Below are positions 1-9,800 of a stretch of 64,000 nt of DNA, in pieces (position 1 is the first letter of the stretch; every line of letters begins with the position of its first letter). The DNA comes from Streptomyces sp. P3 (lineage in GTDB: Bacteria; Actinomycetota; Actinomycetes; Streptomycetales; Streptomycetaceae). The stretch spans positions 682,001 to 746,000 of the forward strand of contig NZ_CP028369.1 of NCBI RefSeq assembly GCF_003032475.1. Direction: 5' to 3'. The notes under the pieces were generated by a model, which made no database searches, was not told the origin of the DNA, and saw only the letters and a program-made list of their open reading frames with translations. The translations under genes were made by a program, and so were the position numbers.

Positions 1-1262
1 TCCTTGATCGCCCGCACGATCCGGCCGGGCAGCGCGCCCACGTAGGTACGGCGGTGGCCGCGGATCTCGGCCTCGTCTCGGACGCCGCCGAGGGCGACAC
101 GGACGAACTTGCGGCCCATGGCGTGCGCGACGGACTCGCCGAGGCTGGTCTTGCCGACGCCGGGCGGGCCGACGAGGGCCAGGACGGCGCCGCCGCGCCG
201 GCCGCCGACCACGCCCAGACCGCGCTCGCCGCGGCGCTTGCGCACCGCCAGGTACTCGGTGATGCGCTCCTTCACGTCCTCCAGGCCCGCGTGCTCGGCG
301 TCGAGGACGGACTTGGCGTCCTGGATGTCGTACCGGTCCTCGGTGCGCTCGTTCCACGGCAGTTCGAGGACGGTGTCCAGCCAGGTGCGGATCCAGGAGC
401 CCTCGGGCGACTGGTCGCTGGACCGCTCCAGCTTGTCGACCTCCTTGAGGGCGGCCTCGCGGACCTTCTCGGGCAGGTCGGCTGCCTCGACGCGGGCGCG
501 GTAGTCGTCGGACTCCTCGCCCTCCTGCTCGCCGCCCAGCTCGCGCAGCTCCTTGCGGACGGCTTCCAGCTGGCGGCGCAGCAGGAACTCGCGCTGCTGC
601 TTGTCGACGCCCTCCTGGACGTCCTTGGCGATCGTCTCGGCGACGTCCTGTTCGGCGAGGTGGTCGCGCAGCTGCTGGGTGGCGAGCTTCAGACGGGCCA
701 CCGGGTCGGCGGTCTCCAGGAGCTCCACCTTCTGTTCGGTGGTGAGGAACGGCGAGTAGCCGGAGTTGTCGGCGAGCGCGGAGACGTCGTCGATGGCCTG
801 GACCCGGTCGACGACCTGCCAGGCGGCGCGCTTGCGCAGCCAGGCGGTGGCGAGCGCCTTGTACTCCTTGACCAGTTCGGCGACGTGACCGGGCAGCGGC
901 TCGGGGACGGTCTGGTCGGACTTCGTCCCCTCGACCCACAGTGCCGCGCCGGGCCCGGTGGTGCCGGCGCCGATCTTCACGCGGCCGCGGCCGCGGATCA
1001 GCGCGCCCGGGTCGCCGTCGGCCAGCCGGCCGACCTGTTCCACGGTGCCGAGCACACCGGTGCTCGCATAAGTGCCGTCGATACGCGGCACCAGGAGTAC
1101 CTGAGGCTTGCCCGGTGTTGAACGGGCGGCGGCCTGGGCGGCCTCCACCGCGGCGCGTACGTCGGCGTCGTTGAGGTCCAGCGGAACCACCATGCCGGGG
1201 AGCACGACCTCGTCATCAAGAGGCAGCACGGGCAGAGTGAGCGGAGCGGACGTCGATGCCAT
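1..1262 (-). CDS. lon: Lon ATP-dependent protease, N-terminal part (runs off the window)
   Basis: Cytosolic AAA+ serine protease that removes misfolded and some regulatory proteins. The frame stays open from 1262 to the window edge, so about 420 N-terminal residues are present. They comprise the LonN substrate-binding domain (first ~200 residues, opening [18 protein letters not shown]), a helical region with the typical segment [19 protein letters not shown], and the Walker A motif [10 protein letters not shown] near residue 366. The rest of the AAA domain and the Ser-Lys protease domain lie outside the window. The ATG at 1262 is preferred because AAGGGGAG lies just upstream and the protein starts where Lon proteins usually do. 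A HAIR-like element sits 22 bases upstream, which fits the known HspR control of lon in Streptomyces. Identity is certain; only the C-terminus is unseen. Confidence 0.97.
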   Translation of the reverse strand, partial: MASTSAPLTLPVLPLDDEVVLPGMVVPLDLNDADVRAAVEAAQAAARSTPGKPQVLLVPRIDGTYASTGVLGTVEQVGRLADGDPGALIRGRGRVKIGAGTTGPGAALWVEGTKSDQTVPEPLPGHVAELVKEYKALATAWLRKRAAWQVVDRVQAIDDVSALADNSGYSPFLTTEQKVELLETADPVARLKLATQQLRDHLAEQDVAETIAKDVQEGVDKQQREFLLRRQLEAVRKELRELGGEQEGEESDDYRARVEAADLPEKVREAALKEVDKLERSSDQSPEGSWIRTWLDTVLELPWNERTEDRYDIQDAKSVLDAEHAGLEDVKERITEYLAVRKRRGERGLGVVGGRRGGAVLALVGPPGVGKTSLGESVAHAMGRKFVRVALGGVRDEAEIRGHRRTYVGALPGRIVRAIK

Positions 1263-1608
1263 GATCTCCCCTTCGGCAGTCAAGTTGAGCTACGCCGACT
1301 CAATGCACATGAGCCTCCGAATGTTCCCCACAACCCGTTGCGTTCGCTGTGGGCGATCATCACTGCTCCGGCGGGGGACGCCGGACGGGTGAGGGGCGGG
1401 CACTGTACGAGGCCGCTGCGCGGTGCGTCGAGACGTCGCCGGCGAGCGCGGAGTTCACGGGGGACGCACGGAGGCGACGTTCGCCGGACGAGGGGGCGCA
1501 CCCCGCGGCGTCGCACGACGGGCCACGCCCCCCGCGCCCCCTGCCCGTACCCCGCCCACTTCCGGCATTCGCCCCGAAGCACCCCTTCACCCCGACCACA
1601 ATGCGCGT
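1263..1608. other. Divergent intergenic region between lon and the DUF5954 gene
   Basis: These 346 bases separate two divergent genes. The lon-proximal end carries the HAIR-like element. I see no convincing -35/-10 pair, no hairpin with a U-run and no small ORF with a ribosome-binding site in the remainder, which is very GC-rich. Confidence 0.6.
1284..1304. promoter_or_regulatory. HAIR-like HspR operator upstream of lon
   Basis: Inverted repeat GTTGAGC-N7-ACTCAAT. The HAIR consensus bound by HspR is CTTGAGT-N7-ACTCAAG, so the spacing is exact and 11 of 14 arm positions match. HspR control of lon is established in Streptomyces. That the site works here is inferred from sequence and position. 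Confidence 0.7.
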
Positions 1609-2628
1609 ATGACCGATGACTGGAAGCGACGTCTGGACGCCCTCCACGCTGAGCTGGTCCTCCGGGACGACCCCGTCGCCTGGGTGACCGAGGCGGACGC
1701 CGTCGAGGCGTCCAGGCGCTACCCGCACATCGCGCTGCGCGGGCCCGTCTTCGGCGTGGCCGCGCTGGACCCGGCCGCCGAGGGGCCGTGCTGGCGGCTG
1801 CTCAAGCCGGTGGTGGACGGCATGCCCCAGCAGGCCCGCGACGGACTGAACTCGCACCTGTGGTTCCAGGCGAAGGACGGCGCCGGCGATCCGGCCGCGC
1901 GGCGCGAGCTGCTGACCGCCGTCGCCGTGCTGGAACGGGCCCCCGCCGACGAGGTCGAGGCGCTGGGGGTGCGCTACCGGGTGGTGCGCGGCGACGAGTT
2001 CGCCCGGACCGGCGACGACGGGCTGGAGCCGCCGCGGCCCACCGACCCGGAGGCGCCGGGCGCGTCGTGGGAGGACCCGGGCACCGCGCCGTCGCCGGAC
2101 GTGGGCTTCGCCCTCGACCCCGGCCGGGACGAGGGGCCGATGGCGGGCGCGCTGCGGCTCGGACTGCGCGACTTCACGTACACGGGCGCCCGCTTCCCCT
2201 CCGACGTCCGCGAGGACTCCGCACGGGCGGCGCTGACCCACCCGGACGTGGTCCGGCTGCCGGTGGGCTTCTCGGTGGCGGAGCGCGAGGGCACGGACTG
2301 GACGCCGTTCGGCTCGCTGGCCGCCACCCCGCACGAGGCGCGCCGCGCGCTGTACGAGGGGATGGCCCGCGTCTGGGCGATGCTCTACCGCTTCGACGAG
2401 CGCAAGAAGGCCCTCTACGCGCGGGCCGCCGAGGCGTTCAGGGCGGCCGGCCGGGCCGACGAGGCGAGCGTGGAGGGCCGTCTGTTCCGGATCTGCCGCG
2501 TCGAACGGATGGTCCGGCTGGGCCCCGACGGCCCCGAACCGCCCCGCCCGTCCGACGTGGACGAGTACGGCCCCATGAAGCTGCACCCCACCCTGTGCGA
2601 GGACGGCACGGTCCGGTTCAACGACTGA
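1609..2628 (+). CDS. DUF5954-type conserved hypothetical protein
   Basis: A 339-residue soluble protein with no signal peptide or membrane segment. The ATG at 1609 opens MTDDWKRRLDAL. An upstream in-frame start exists but only adds low-complexity Arg/Gly/Pro sequence, so it was rejected. The protein has a helical N-terminus, an acidic proline-rich middle (around residues 135-165) and a conserved-looking C-terminal half with ALYEGMARVWAMLYRF and a final MKLHPTLCEDG. It resembles the uncharacterised streptomycete family annotated DUF5954; I assign the family by recall of sequence style, not by search. No catalytic motif is evident. It is divergent from lon and followed by a 15-bp tandem repeat rather than a clear terminator. 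Function unknown. Confidence 0.8.
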   Translation: MTDDWKRRLDALHAELVLRDDPVAWVTEADAVEASRRYPHIALRGPVFGVAALDPAAEGPCWRLLKPVVDGMPQQARDGLNSHLWFQAKDGAGDPAARRELLTAVAVLERAPADEVEALGVRYRVVRGDEFARTGDDGLEPPRPTDPEAPGASWEDPGTAPSPDVGFALDPGRDEGPMAGALRLGLRDFTYTGARFPSDVREDSARAALTHPDVVRLPVGFSVAEREGTDWTPFGSLAATPHEARRALYEGMARVWAMLYRFDERKKALYARAAEAFRAAGRADEASVEGRLFRICRVERMVRLGPDGPEPPRPSDVDEYGPMKLHPTLCEDGTVRFND

Positions 2629-2732
2629 GACCCGCCCGGCCGCCACCTGTCCGACCGAAACCTGTCCGACCGGAACCCGCCCGGCCAGAATGTCCGGCCG
2701 ACACCTGTCCGGCCAGGGCCCGTCCGGCTGAC
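2629..2732. repeat. 15-bp degenerate tandem repeat, about seven units
   Basis: Directly after the DUF5954 stop codon, a 15-base unit resembling ACCTGTCCGACCGAA is repeated about seven times in varying states of decay (one unit is 14 bases). It lies between two convergent genes. No gene or clear terminator stem is visible within it. Confidence 0.7.
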
Positions 2733-2775
2733 GCCCGGGGCGGGGCCGGCGCTCACGGGGCGGCCGCTCGCACGC

Positions 2776-3675
2776 TCACGCCGCGGACAGGGGCGCCGTG
2801 GGCCGAGGGCGCACCGGTCGGCCCCTCTGGTCCCAGCGCCGGACCCACGGCCAGACGGCGACGCCCGTCACCAGCGCGATCAGGTGGCCCCAGTTGGTCA
2901 GCGGATCGGTGTAGGCGATCAGGTCCCGCAGCAGCATCCCGCCGAACGCGACGAGCAGAAGAGCGCGCGGCCACGGCCCGAGCAGCCCCGCCAGCGCGCC
3001 GACGCTCGCGGCGACGCCGAAGCTGATTCCGTAGTCGAGTCGGTGGAGCGAACTGTCGGGCAGCCACCCCACCAGCACGCCCAGACCCACCGGGACCTCC
3101 GTCGCGAGGGTGGCCGGCACATGTCCGAGCAGGAAGACGACCGCCGTGCGGGCCCCGCCGATCCGCCGCTCCAACGCGGTGAGGGCGACCACGAAACCGA
3201 GGGTGAAGGGCGAGACGAAGCCGCCCGCCACCCACAGCGCGCTGGCCACCAGCACCAGCGCCGGCGTCTGCAGCAGGTGCGCCACATCGGTGCTGGAGCC
3301 CTGGTACAGGGCGTACACGAGGGCGGGGTCGGCATGCTCGGCGACGTACGAAGTGACGGCGAGGAGGGCCGCGTAGGCGAGCGTGAAGGGCACAGGGACC
3401 CGCACCCGGAACCCGGCCGGGCGCCGGGGGCGAGGAGCGGGGCCCGTCCGCGCCGACGGCTCGGCCGGACCTTCTGCGCACCGCTCGCCGGGCCGTTCCG
3501 CGACCAGCGGGGCGGGCCGTGCGCCACGCTGGCAGGGGATGCCGTCCAGCAGACCGGCGGTGTCAGGCAGACCGGCGGTGTCGGGCAGTCCCGCCACGCC
3601 GGGGATCCGCGTGCGGCCGGGGAGCCCTGCGGCGCCGGGCAGGGGCGGGCGCGTGGGTGAGGTCGTGCGTTCCAC
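2776..3675 (-). CDS. Rhomboid-like integral membrane protein
   Basis: A 299-residue membrane protein. The GTG at 3675 is preferred over the upstream ATG because AAGGAG lies 8-9 bases before it. Residues 1 to ~90 are soluble and proline/arginine-rich with a short repeat (AGLPDT twice, then AGLLDG). About six hydrophobic helices follow. The layout recalls rhomboids: a helix with HVPATLATEVPV, the serine helix FGVAASVGALAGLLG and a last helix WGHLIALVTG with the expected histidine. The canonical GxSG is AASV here, so protease activity is doubtful and a catalytically altered rhomboid-like fold is more likely. It is convergent with the DUF5954 gene and divergent from the spermidine-synthase-like gene. 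Membrane topology is sure; enzymatic role is not. Confidence 0.75.
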   Translation of the reverse strand: MERTTSPTRPPLPGAAGLPGRTRIPGVAGLPDTAGLPDTAGLLDGIPCQRGARPAPLVAERPGERCAEGPAEPSARTGPAPRPRRPAGFRVRVPVPFTLAYAALLAVTSYVAEHADPALVYALYQGSSTDVAHLLQTPALVLVASALWVAGGFVSPFTLGFVVALTALERRIGGARTAVVFLLGHVPATLATEVPVGLGVLVGWLPDSSLHRLDYGISFGVAASVGALAGLLGPWPRALLLVAFGGMLLRDLIAYTDPLTNWGHLIALVTGVAVWPWVRRWDQRGRPVRPRPTAPLSAA

Positions 3676-3890
3676 CTGAGGCGCTCCTTCCGTTCCGCCC
3701 CACCCTTCGTGCCCCGCCCGCCCGCTGTCTGTGATCCACGCCACGCCCGGGCCGATTCACAGAAACCTCTGAGACTCCTCTCGGCCGATTCTCATGCGAC
3801 CCGAACCGACCCGAACGTCCGTACGTCAACTGCAGCCGCCGCACACGGATTTCCCTCGCCCGGGAGCCGGCGGACTGCCAGGATGGACCC

Positions 3891-4577
3891 ATGCCTCTCC
3901 CGTACGACGTGTCCGACGCCCCGGAAGTGCTGGACCGTCGCGAGGGCCCCTACGGCGAGGTGGTCCTGCGCCGGCACGGGAAGCTGCTCCAGATCATCGC
4001 CAACGGCTGCTTCCTGATGGACACCTCGGACGGCCGCTCGGAGCGCCTGCTGGTGGAGGCGGCGCGTGCGGCGCTCGACGACCGCGCGGCCCCGCGTCTG
4101 CTGATCGGCGGCCTGGGCGTGGGCTTCTCGCTGAGCCACGCGGCGGCCGACCCGCGCTGGGGCGGGATCACCGTCGTGGAGCGCGAACGGGCCGTGATCG
4201 ACTGGCACCTCGGCGGCCCGCTGGCCGCCCTCTCCGGTCCGGCGCTCGCCGACCCCAGATCGACGATCGTGGCGGCGGACCTGCTCGACTACGTCCATGA
4301 GACTCGTGACACATTCGACGCGGTATGCCTGGACATCGACAACGGGCCCGACTGGACCGTCACCGAAGGCAACGAGAGCCTGTACTCCCCCGTCGGACTC
4401 GCGGGCTGCGCACGGGTGTTGAGACCGGGCGGCGTACTGGCCGTATGGTCTGCCCGGCCCTCTCCGGAATTCGAGGGAACCTTGCGGAATGCCGGGTTCC
4501 AACAGGTGCGTACCGAAGAGATCCCGGTTGCCCGAGGAGTGCCGGACGTCGTGCATCTCGCCGTCCGGCCTGGATAG
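3891..4577 (+). CDS. Spermidine synthase-like (PABS family) methyltransferase-fold protein
   Basis: A 228-residue soluble protein with the Rossmann fold of polyamine synthases. It has the nucleotide-binding glycine loop IGGLGVGFSL (about residues 65-75), an acidic strand end TVVERERAVIDWH and a motif LDIDNGPDW at the site where spermidine synthases carry active-site aspartates. Its length is shorter than bacterial SpeE (about 280). A short ribosome-binding site AGGATGG precedes the ATG. Many actinobacterial members of this group have no proven polyamine activity, so substrate is unknown. It lies 122 bases upstream of the two-component pair in the same direction and may be read with it. Confidence 0.75.
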   Translation: MPLPYDVSDAPEVLDRREGPYGEVVLRRHGKLLQIIANGCFLMDTSDGRSERLLVEAARAALDDRAAPRLLIGGLGVGFSLSHAAADPRWGGITVVERERAVIDWHLGGPLAALSGPALADPRSTIVAADLLDYVHETRDTFDAVCLDIDNGPDWTVTEGNESLYSPVGLAGCARVLRPGGVLAVWSARPSPEFEGTLRNAGFQQVRTEEIPVARGVPDVVHLAVRPG

Positions 4578-4699
4578 CAAAGCCGTGGTGACTCCCCGTA
4601 CGCTGCACCCCTGGCGCCGATCATTTACGCGTCAACCGCAGTCATGCGCAGACATGGGATCACCCCACTGGTTCCGGAAAGCACACTCAGGGGCGGGCG

Positions 4700-5440
4700 A
4701 TGGAGCAGACACACACCGCACACAACAGCACGGCGACCGCCACACCGGGCGCGCAGCGGCGCGTCCTGGTGGTCGAGGACGATCCGACGATCGTCGACGC
4801 CATCGCGGCCCGCCTGCGCGCCGAGGGATTCCTCGTGCAAACGGCGGGTGACGGCCCGGCGGCCGTCGACACGGCGGAGGCCTGGCAGCCCGACCTGCTG
4901 ATCCTCGACATCATGCTGCCCGGCTTCGACGGCCTGGAGGTCTGCCGTCGCGTGCAGGCGTCCCGCCCGGTGCCGGTGATGATGCTCACCGCGCGCGACG
5001 ACGAGACCGACATGCTGGTCGGGCTCGGCGTGGGCGCCGACGACTACATGACCAAGCCGTTCTCCATGCGGGAGCTGGCGGCGCGCGTGCACGTGCTGCT
5101 GCGCCGGGTGGAGCGGGCCGCGATCGCGGCGACCACGCCGCGCAGCGGCATCCTGCGGCTCGGCGAGCTGGAGATCGACCACGCGCAGCGCCGGGTGCGG
5201 GTGCGTTCGGAGGACGTGCACCTCACGCCCACCGAGTTCGACCTGCTGGTCTGCCTGGCGAACACCCCGCGCGCGGTGCTCTCCCGTGAGCAGCTCCTCG
5301 CCGAGGTCTGGGACTGGGCGGACGCCTCCGGCACCCGCACGGTGGACAGCCACATCAAGGCGCTGCGACGGAAGATCGGCGCCGAGCGGATCCGCACGGT
5401 GCACGGCGTGGGCTACGCGCTGGAGACCCCGACGCCATGA
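4700..5440 (+). CDS. OmpR/PhoB-family response regulator
   Basis: A 246-residue DNA-binding response regulator. The receiver domain (about residues 20-135) has the acidic cluster VVEDD, the phospho-acceptor Asp70 in LLILDIMLPG, and the conserved lysine in DDYMTKPF. The C-terminal winged-helix domain (about 150-244) has the OmpR signature LTPTEFDLLVCLAN and ends GVGYALETP. It would be phosphorylated by the kinase encoded next, with which it overlaps by four bases (ATGA), indicating translational coupling. Target genes cannot be inferred from the window. The first ~19 residues are a variable extension. Confidence 0.93.
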   Translation: MEQTHTAHNSTATATPGAQRRVLVVEDDPTIVDAIAARLRAEGFLVQTAGDGPAAVDTAEAWQPDLLILDIMLPGFDGLEVCRRVQASRPVPVMMLTARDDETDMLVGLGVGADDYMTKPFSMRELAARVHVLLRRVERAAIAATTPRSGILRLGELEIDHAQRRVRVRSEDVHLTPTEFDLLVCLANTPRAVLSREQLLAEVWDWADASGTRTVDSHIKALRRKIGAERIRTVHGVGYALETPTP

Positions 5441-6552
5441 GCCGCGGGCAGGACGGACCCGGCAGCCCCGCTCCCGCGACCGGGGAGCCCTGGGGCCGCG
5501 TGCGCCCGTTCTCGATCAAGACCAAGCTGGGTGCGCTGGTCGTCATCTCGGTGCTGATCACCACGGGTCTGTCGATGATCGCGGTGCACACCAAGACGGA
5601 GCTCCGCTTCATCACGGTCTTCTCGATGGTGGCGACGCTGCTCATCACGCAGTTCGTGGCGCATTCGCTGACCGCGCCGCTGGACGAGATGAACACGGTG
5701 GCCCGCTCCATCTCGCACGGCGACTACACCCGCCGGGTGAGCGAGAACCGCCGCGACGAGCTGGGCGACCTCGCCCAGACGATCAACGTCATGGCGGACG
5801 AGCTCGAGGCGCAGGACCGGCAGCGCAAGGAGCTGGTGGCCAACGTCTCGCACGAGCTGCGCACGCCCATCGCGGGTCTGCGCGCCGTCCTGGAGAACGT
5901 CGTCGACGGCATCGCCGAGGCGGACACCGAGACGATGCGCACGGCGCTGAAGCAGACGGAGCGGCTCGGGCGGCTGGTGGAGACCCTGCTGGACCTGTCC
6001 CGCCTCGACAACGGCGTCGTCCCGCTGCGCAGGCGGCGCTTCGAGGTGTGGCCGTACCTGTCGGGCGTGCTGAAGGAGGCCAACATGGTCGCCTCGGCGC
6101 GCGCCACGATGGGCTCGGGCGGCAACCACACCCGCACGGACGTCCATCTGCACCTGGACGTGACCCCGCCGGAGCTGACCGCGCACGCCGATCCCGAGCG
6201 CATCCACCAGGTCGTCGCCAACCTGATCGACAACGCCGTCAAGCACAGCCCGCCGCACGGACGGGTGACGGTGAAGGCGCGGCGCGGGCCGCTGCCGGAG
6301 TCGCTGGAGATCGAGGTCCTGGACGAGGGGCCCGGCATTCCGCGTTCGGAGTGGCGCCGCGTGTTCGAGCGGTTCAACCGGGGAGCCGTCCGCCGGCCGC
6401 ACGGGCCGGGCAGTGACGGCGGTACGGGGCTGGGGCTGGCGATCGCCCGCTGGGCGGTCGATCTTCACGGAGGCCGGATCGGAGTGGCCGAATCCGAGCG
6501 GGGCTGCCGGATTCTTGTCACTCTTCCGGGAGATCCCTCCATCTCGAGTTGA
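5437..6552 (+). CDS. Membrane sensor histidine kinase paired with the upstream regulator
   Basis: A 371-residue membrane kinase. Two closely spaced transmembrane segments (about residues 28-50 and 58-78) leave almost no extracytoplasmic loop, so sensing is probably intramembrane or cytoplasmic. They are followed by a HAMP region, the HisKA helix with His139 in VSHELRTP, and an ATPase domain with N box LIDNAVKHS, G1 box DEGPGIP and G2 box GGTGLGLAI. The start overlaps the response-regulator stop by four bases. The stimulus is unknown. Confidence 0.92.
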   Translation: MSRGQDGPGSPAPATGEPWGRVRPFSIKTKLGALVVISVLITTGLSMIAVHTKTELRFITVFSMVATLLITQFVAHSLTAPLDEMNTVARSISHGDYTRRVSENRRDELGDLAQTINVMADELEAQDRQRKELVANVSHELRTPIAGLRAVLENVVDGIAEADTETMRTALKQTERLGRLVETLLDLSRLDNGVVPLRRRRFEVWPYLSGVLKEANMVASARATMGSGGNHTRTDVHLHLDVTPPELTAHADPERIHQVVANLIDNAVKHSPPHGRVTVKARRGPLPESLEIEVLDEGPGIPRSEWRRVFERFNRGAVRRPHGPGSDGGTGLGLAIARWAVDLHGGRIGVAESERGCRILVTLPGDPSISS

Positions 6553-6854
6553 CGTAAAGTTCGAAGCGGAGCCGCAAGATCCACCGGCGTTCGCCCTGTC
6601 GGACACGTGTGATCAGGCAGAGCGCCGCCGCAGACCGGCGAAGAGTCCGTACGCCCGTCGTGCGTGACACGCATCAACACACCCTTTTGACGCGCAACCG
6701 CGCTTGTTTCCCGCCATTTCCGGCCTCGAAACGCACTCTCCGATGTGACTTACGCGACGATGGACGGGCCCGGCCTGACTCTCCCCCTCCCGGGGGCGTA
6801 GCCTTTATTCCCGCTGTCCATCACCTTGTGAAGCGGAAGAGGGCGGTTGCCGCC
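6553..6854. other. Upstream region of kgd
   Basis: About 300 bases between the kinase and kgd. A TTGACG at about 6688 could be a -35 element but no good -10 stands at the right distance. An ATG- or GTG-initiated extension of the kgd frame through this region would be rich in Arg and Pro and unlike the enzyme, so it is treated as untranslated. Confidence 0.5.
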
Positions 6855-9800
6855 GTGTCGCCACAGTCCCCCAGTAACTCCAGCATCTCGACCGACGCAG
6901 ACCAAGCGGGCAAGAACCCCGCTGCCGCGTTCGGACCGAACGAGTGGCTCGTCGACGAGATCTATCAGCAGTACCTCCAGGACCCGAATTCGGTAGACCG
7001 CGCCTGGTGGGACTTCTTCGCCGACTACAAGCCAGGGGCCGCTGCCCCCTCGGCTACGGCGGGTACTGCGGCCGCGGGGGCCGCAGCGACCACCACCGCA
7101 CCCCCCGCGTCCGCCGCCCCGGCCCAGCCGGCCCCCGCCGCCGCTCCGGCTCCCGCCCCGGCCCCGGCCGCCGTGCCGAAGCCCGCGGCCGCCGCTCCCG
7201 CCCCGGCGAAGGCGGCCCCGGCGGCCAGGCCGGCCGCCGCCGCGAAGCCCGCGCCCGCAGCCGCGGCGCCCGCCTCCCCCGAGGGCCCGGAGTTCGTGAC
7301 GCTGCGCGGCCCGTCCGCCGCGGTCGCCAAGAACATGAACGCCTCGCTGGAGCTGCCCACGGCCACGTCCGTGCGCGCGGTCCCGGTGAAGCTGCTGTTC
7401 GACAACCGCATCGTCATCAACAACCACCTCAAGCGCGCCCGGGGCGGGAAGATCTCCTTCACGCACCTGATCGGCTTCGCGATGGTGCAGGCCATCAAGG
7501 CCATGCCGTCGATGAACTGGCACTACGCGGAGAAGGACGGGAAGCCCACCCTCGTCAAGCCGCCGCACGTCAACTTCGGCCTGGCCATCGACCTGGTGAA
7601 GGCCAACGGCGACCGCCAGCTCGTCGTCGCCGGCATCAAGAAGGCCGAGACGCTGAACTTCTTCGAGTTCTGGCAGGCCTACGAGGACATCGTCCGCCGC
7701 GCCCGCGACGGCAAGCTGACGATGGACGACTTCACCGGCGTCACCGTCTCGCTGACCAACCCCGGCGGCCTCGGCACCGTGCACTCCGTGCCGCGTCTGA
7801 TGCCCGGCCAGTCGGTCATCATGGGCGTCGGCTCGATGGACTACCCGGCGGAGTTCCAGGGCACCAGCCAGGACACCCTGAACAAGCTCGGCATCGCGAA
7901 GGTCATGACGCTCACGTCGACCTACGACCACCGGGTCATCCAGGGCGCGGCCTCCGGCGAGTTCCTGCGGATCGTCGCGAACTACCTGCTCGGCGAGAGC
8001 GGCTTCTACGACGAGATCTTCGAGGCACTGCGCATCCCCTACGAGCCGGTCCGCTGGCTCAAGGACATCGACGCCAGCCACGACGACGACGTCACCAAGG
8101 CCGCCCGGGTCTTCGAGCTGATCCACTCCTACCGGGTCCGCGGCCACGTCATGGCCGACACCGACCCGCTGGAGTACCGCCAGCGCAAGCACCCCGACCT
8201 CGACATCACCGAGCACGGGCTCACCCTGTGGGACCTGGAGCGCGAGTTCGCGGTCGGCGGCTTCTCCGGCAAGTCCCTGATGAAGCTGCGCGACATCCTC
8301 GGCGTGCTGCGCGACTCGTACTGCCGCACCACCGGCGTCGAGTTCATGCACATCCAGGACCCCAAGCAGCGCCGCTGGATCCAGGACCGCATCGAGCGCC
8401 CGCACACCAAGCCGGAGCGCGAGGAGCAGCTGCGCATCCTGCGCCGGCTGAACGCGGCGGAGGCCTTCGAGACGTTCCTGCAGACCAAGTACGTCGGCCA
8501 GAAGCGCTTCTCCCTGGAGGGCGGCGAGTCCGTCATCCCGCTGCTCGACGCGGTGCTGGACAGCGCGGCCGAGTCCCGGCTCGACGAGGTCGTCATCGGC
8601 ATGGCCCACCGCGGCCGGCTGAACGTCCTCGCCAACATCGTCGGCAAGTCGTACGCGCAGATCTTCCGCGAGTTCGAGGGCAACCTCGACCCGAAGTCGA
8701 TGCACGGCTCCGGCGACGTGAAGTACCACCTGGGCGCCGAGGGGACCTTCACCGGCCTGGACGGCGAGCAGATCAAGGTCTCGCTGGCCGCGAACCCCTC
8801 CCACCTGGAGACGGTCGACCCGGTCATCGAGGGCATCGCCCGCGCCAAGCAGGACATCATCAACAAGGGCGGCTCGGACTTCACGGTCCTGCCGGTCGCC
8901 CTGCACGGCGACGCGGCCTTCGCGGGCCAGGGCGTGGTGGCCGAGACCCTGAACATGTCGCAGCTGCGCGGCTACCGCACCGGCGGCACGGTCCACATCG
9001 TCATCAACAACCAGGTCGGCTTCACGGCCGCCCCGGAGTCCTCCCGCTCCTCGATGTACGCCACGGACGTGGCGCGCATGATCGAGGCCCCGATCTTCCA
9101 CGTGAACGGCGACGACCCGGAGGCCGTGGTGCGCGTCGCGCGGCTGGCCTTCGAGTTCCGCCAGGCGTTCAACAAGGACGTGGTGATCGACCTCATCTGC
9201 TACCGCCGCCGCGGTCACAACGAGTCGGACAACCCGGCCTTCACCCAGCCGCTGATGTACGACCTGATCGACAAGAAGCGCTCGGTGCGCAAGCTCTACA
9301 CCGAGTCCCTGATCGGTCGCGGCGACATCACCCTGGAAGAGGCCGAGCAGGCGCTGCAGGACTACCAGGGGCAGCTGGAGAAGGTCTTCACGGAGGTCCG
9401 CGAGGCCGTCACGGCCCAGCCGAGCGCGGGCCCGGTGTCGGACCCGCAGGCGGAGTTCCCGGTCGCCGTGAACACCGCGATCTCCACGGAGACCGTCAAG
9501 CGCATCGCCGAGTCGCAGGTCAACATCCCCGACTACTTCCACGTCCACCCGCGTCTGCTGCCGCAGCTGCAGCGCCGGGCGTCGATGGTCGAGGACGGCA
9601 CGATCGACTGGGGCATGGGCGAGACCCTCGCGGTGGGCTCCCTCCTCCTCGAGGGCACGCCGGTCCGGCTGTCCGGCCAGGACTCCCAGCGCGGCACCTT
9701 CGGCCAGCGTCACGCGGTCCTCATCGACCGCGAGACGGGCGAGGAGCACACCCCGCTCCAGTACCTCGCCGAGGAGCAGGCGCGCTACAACGTCTACAAC

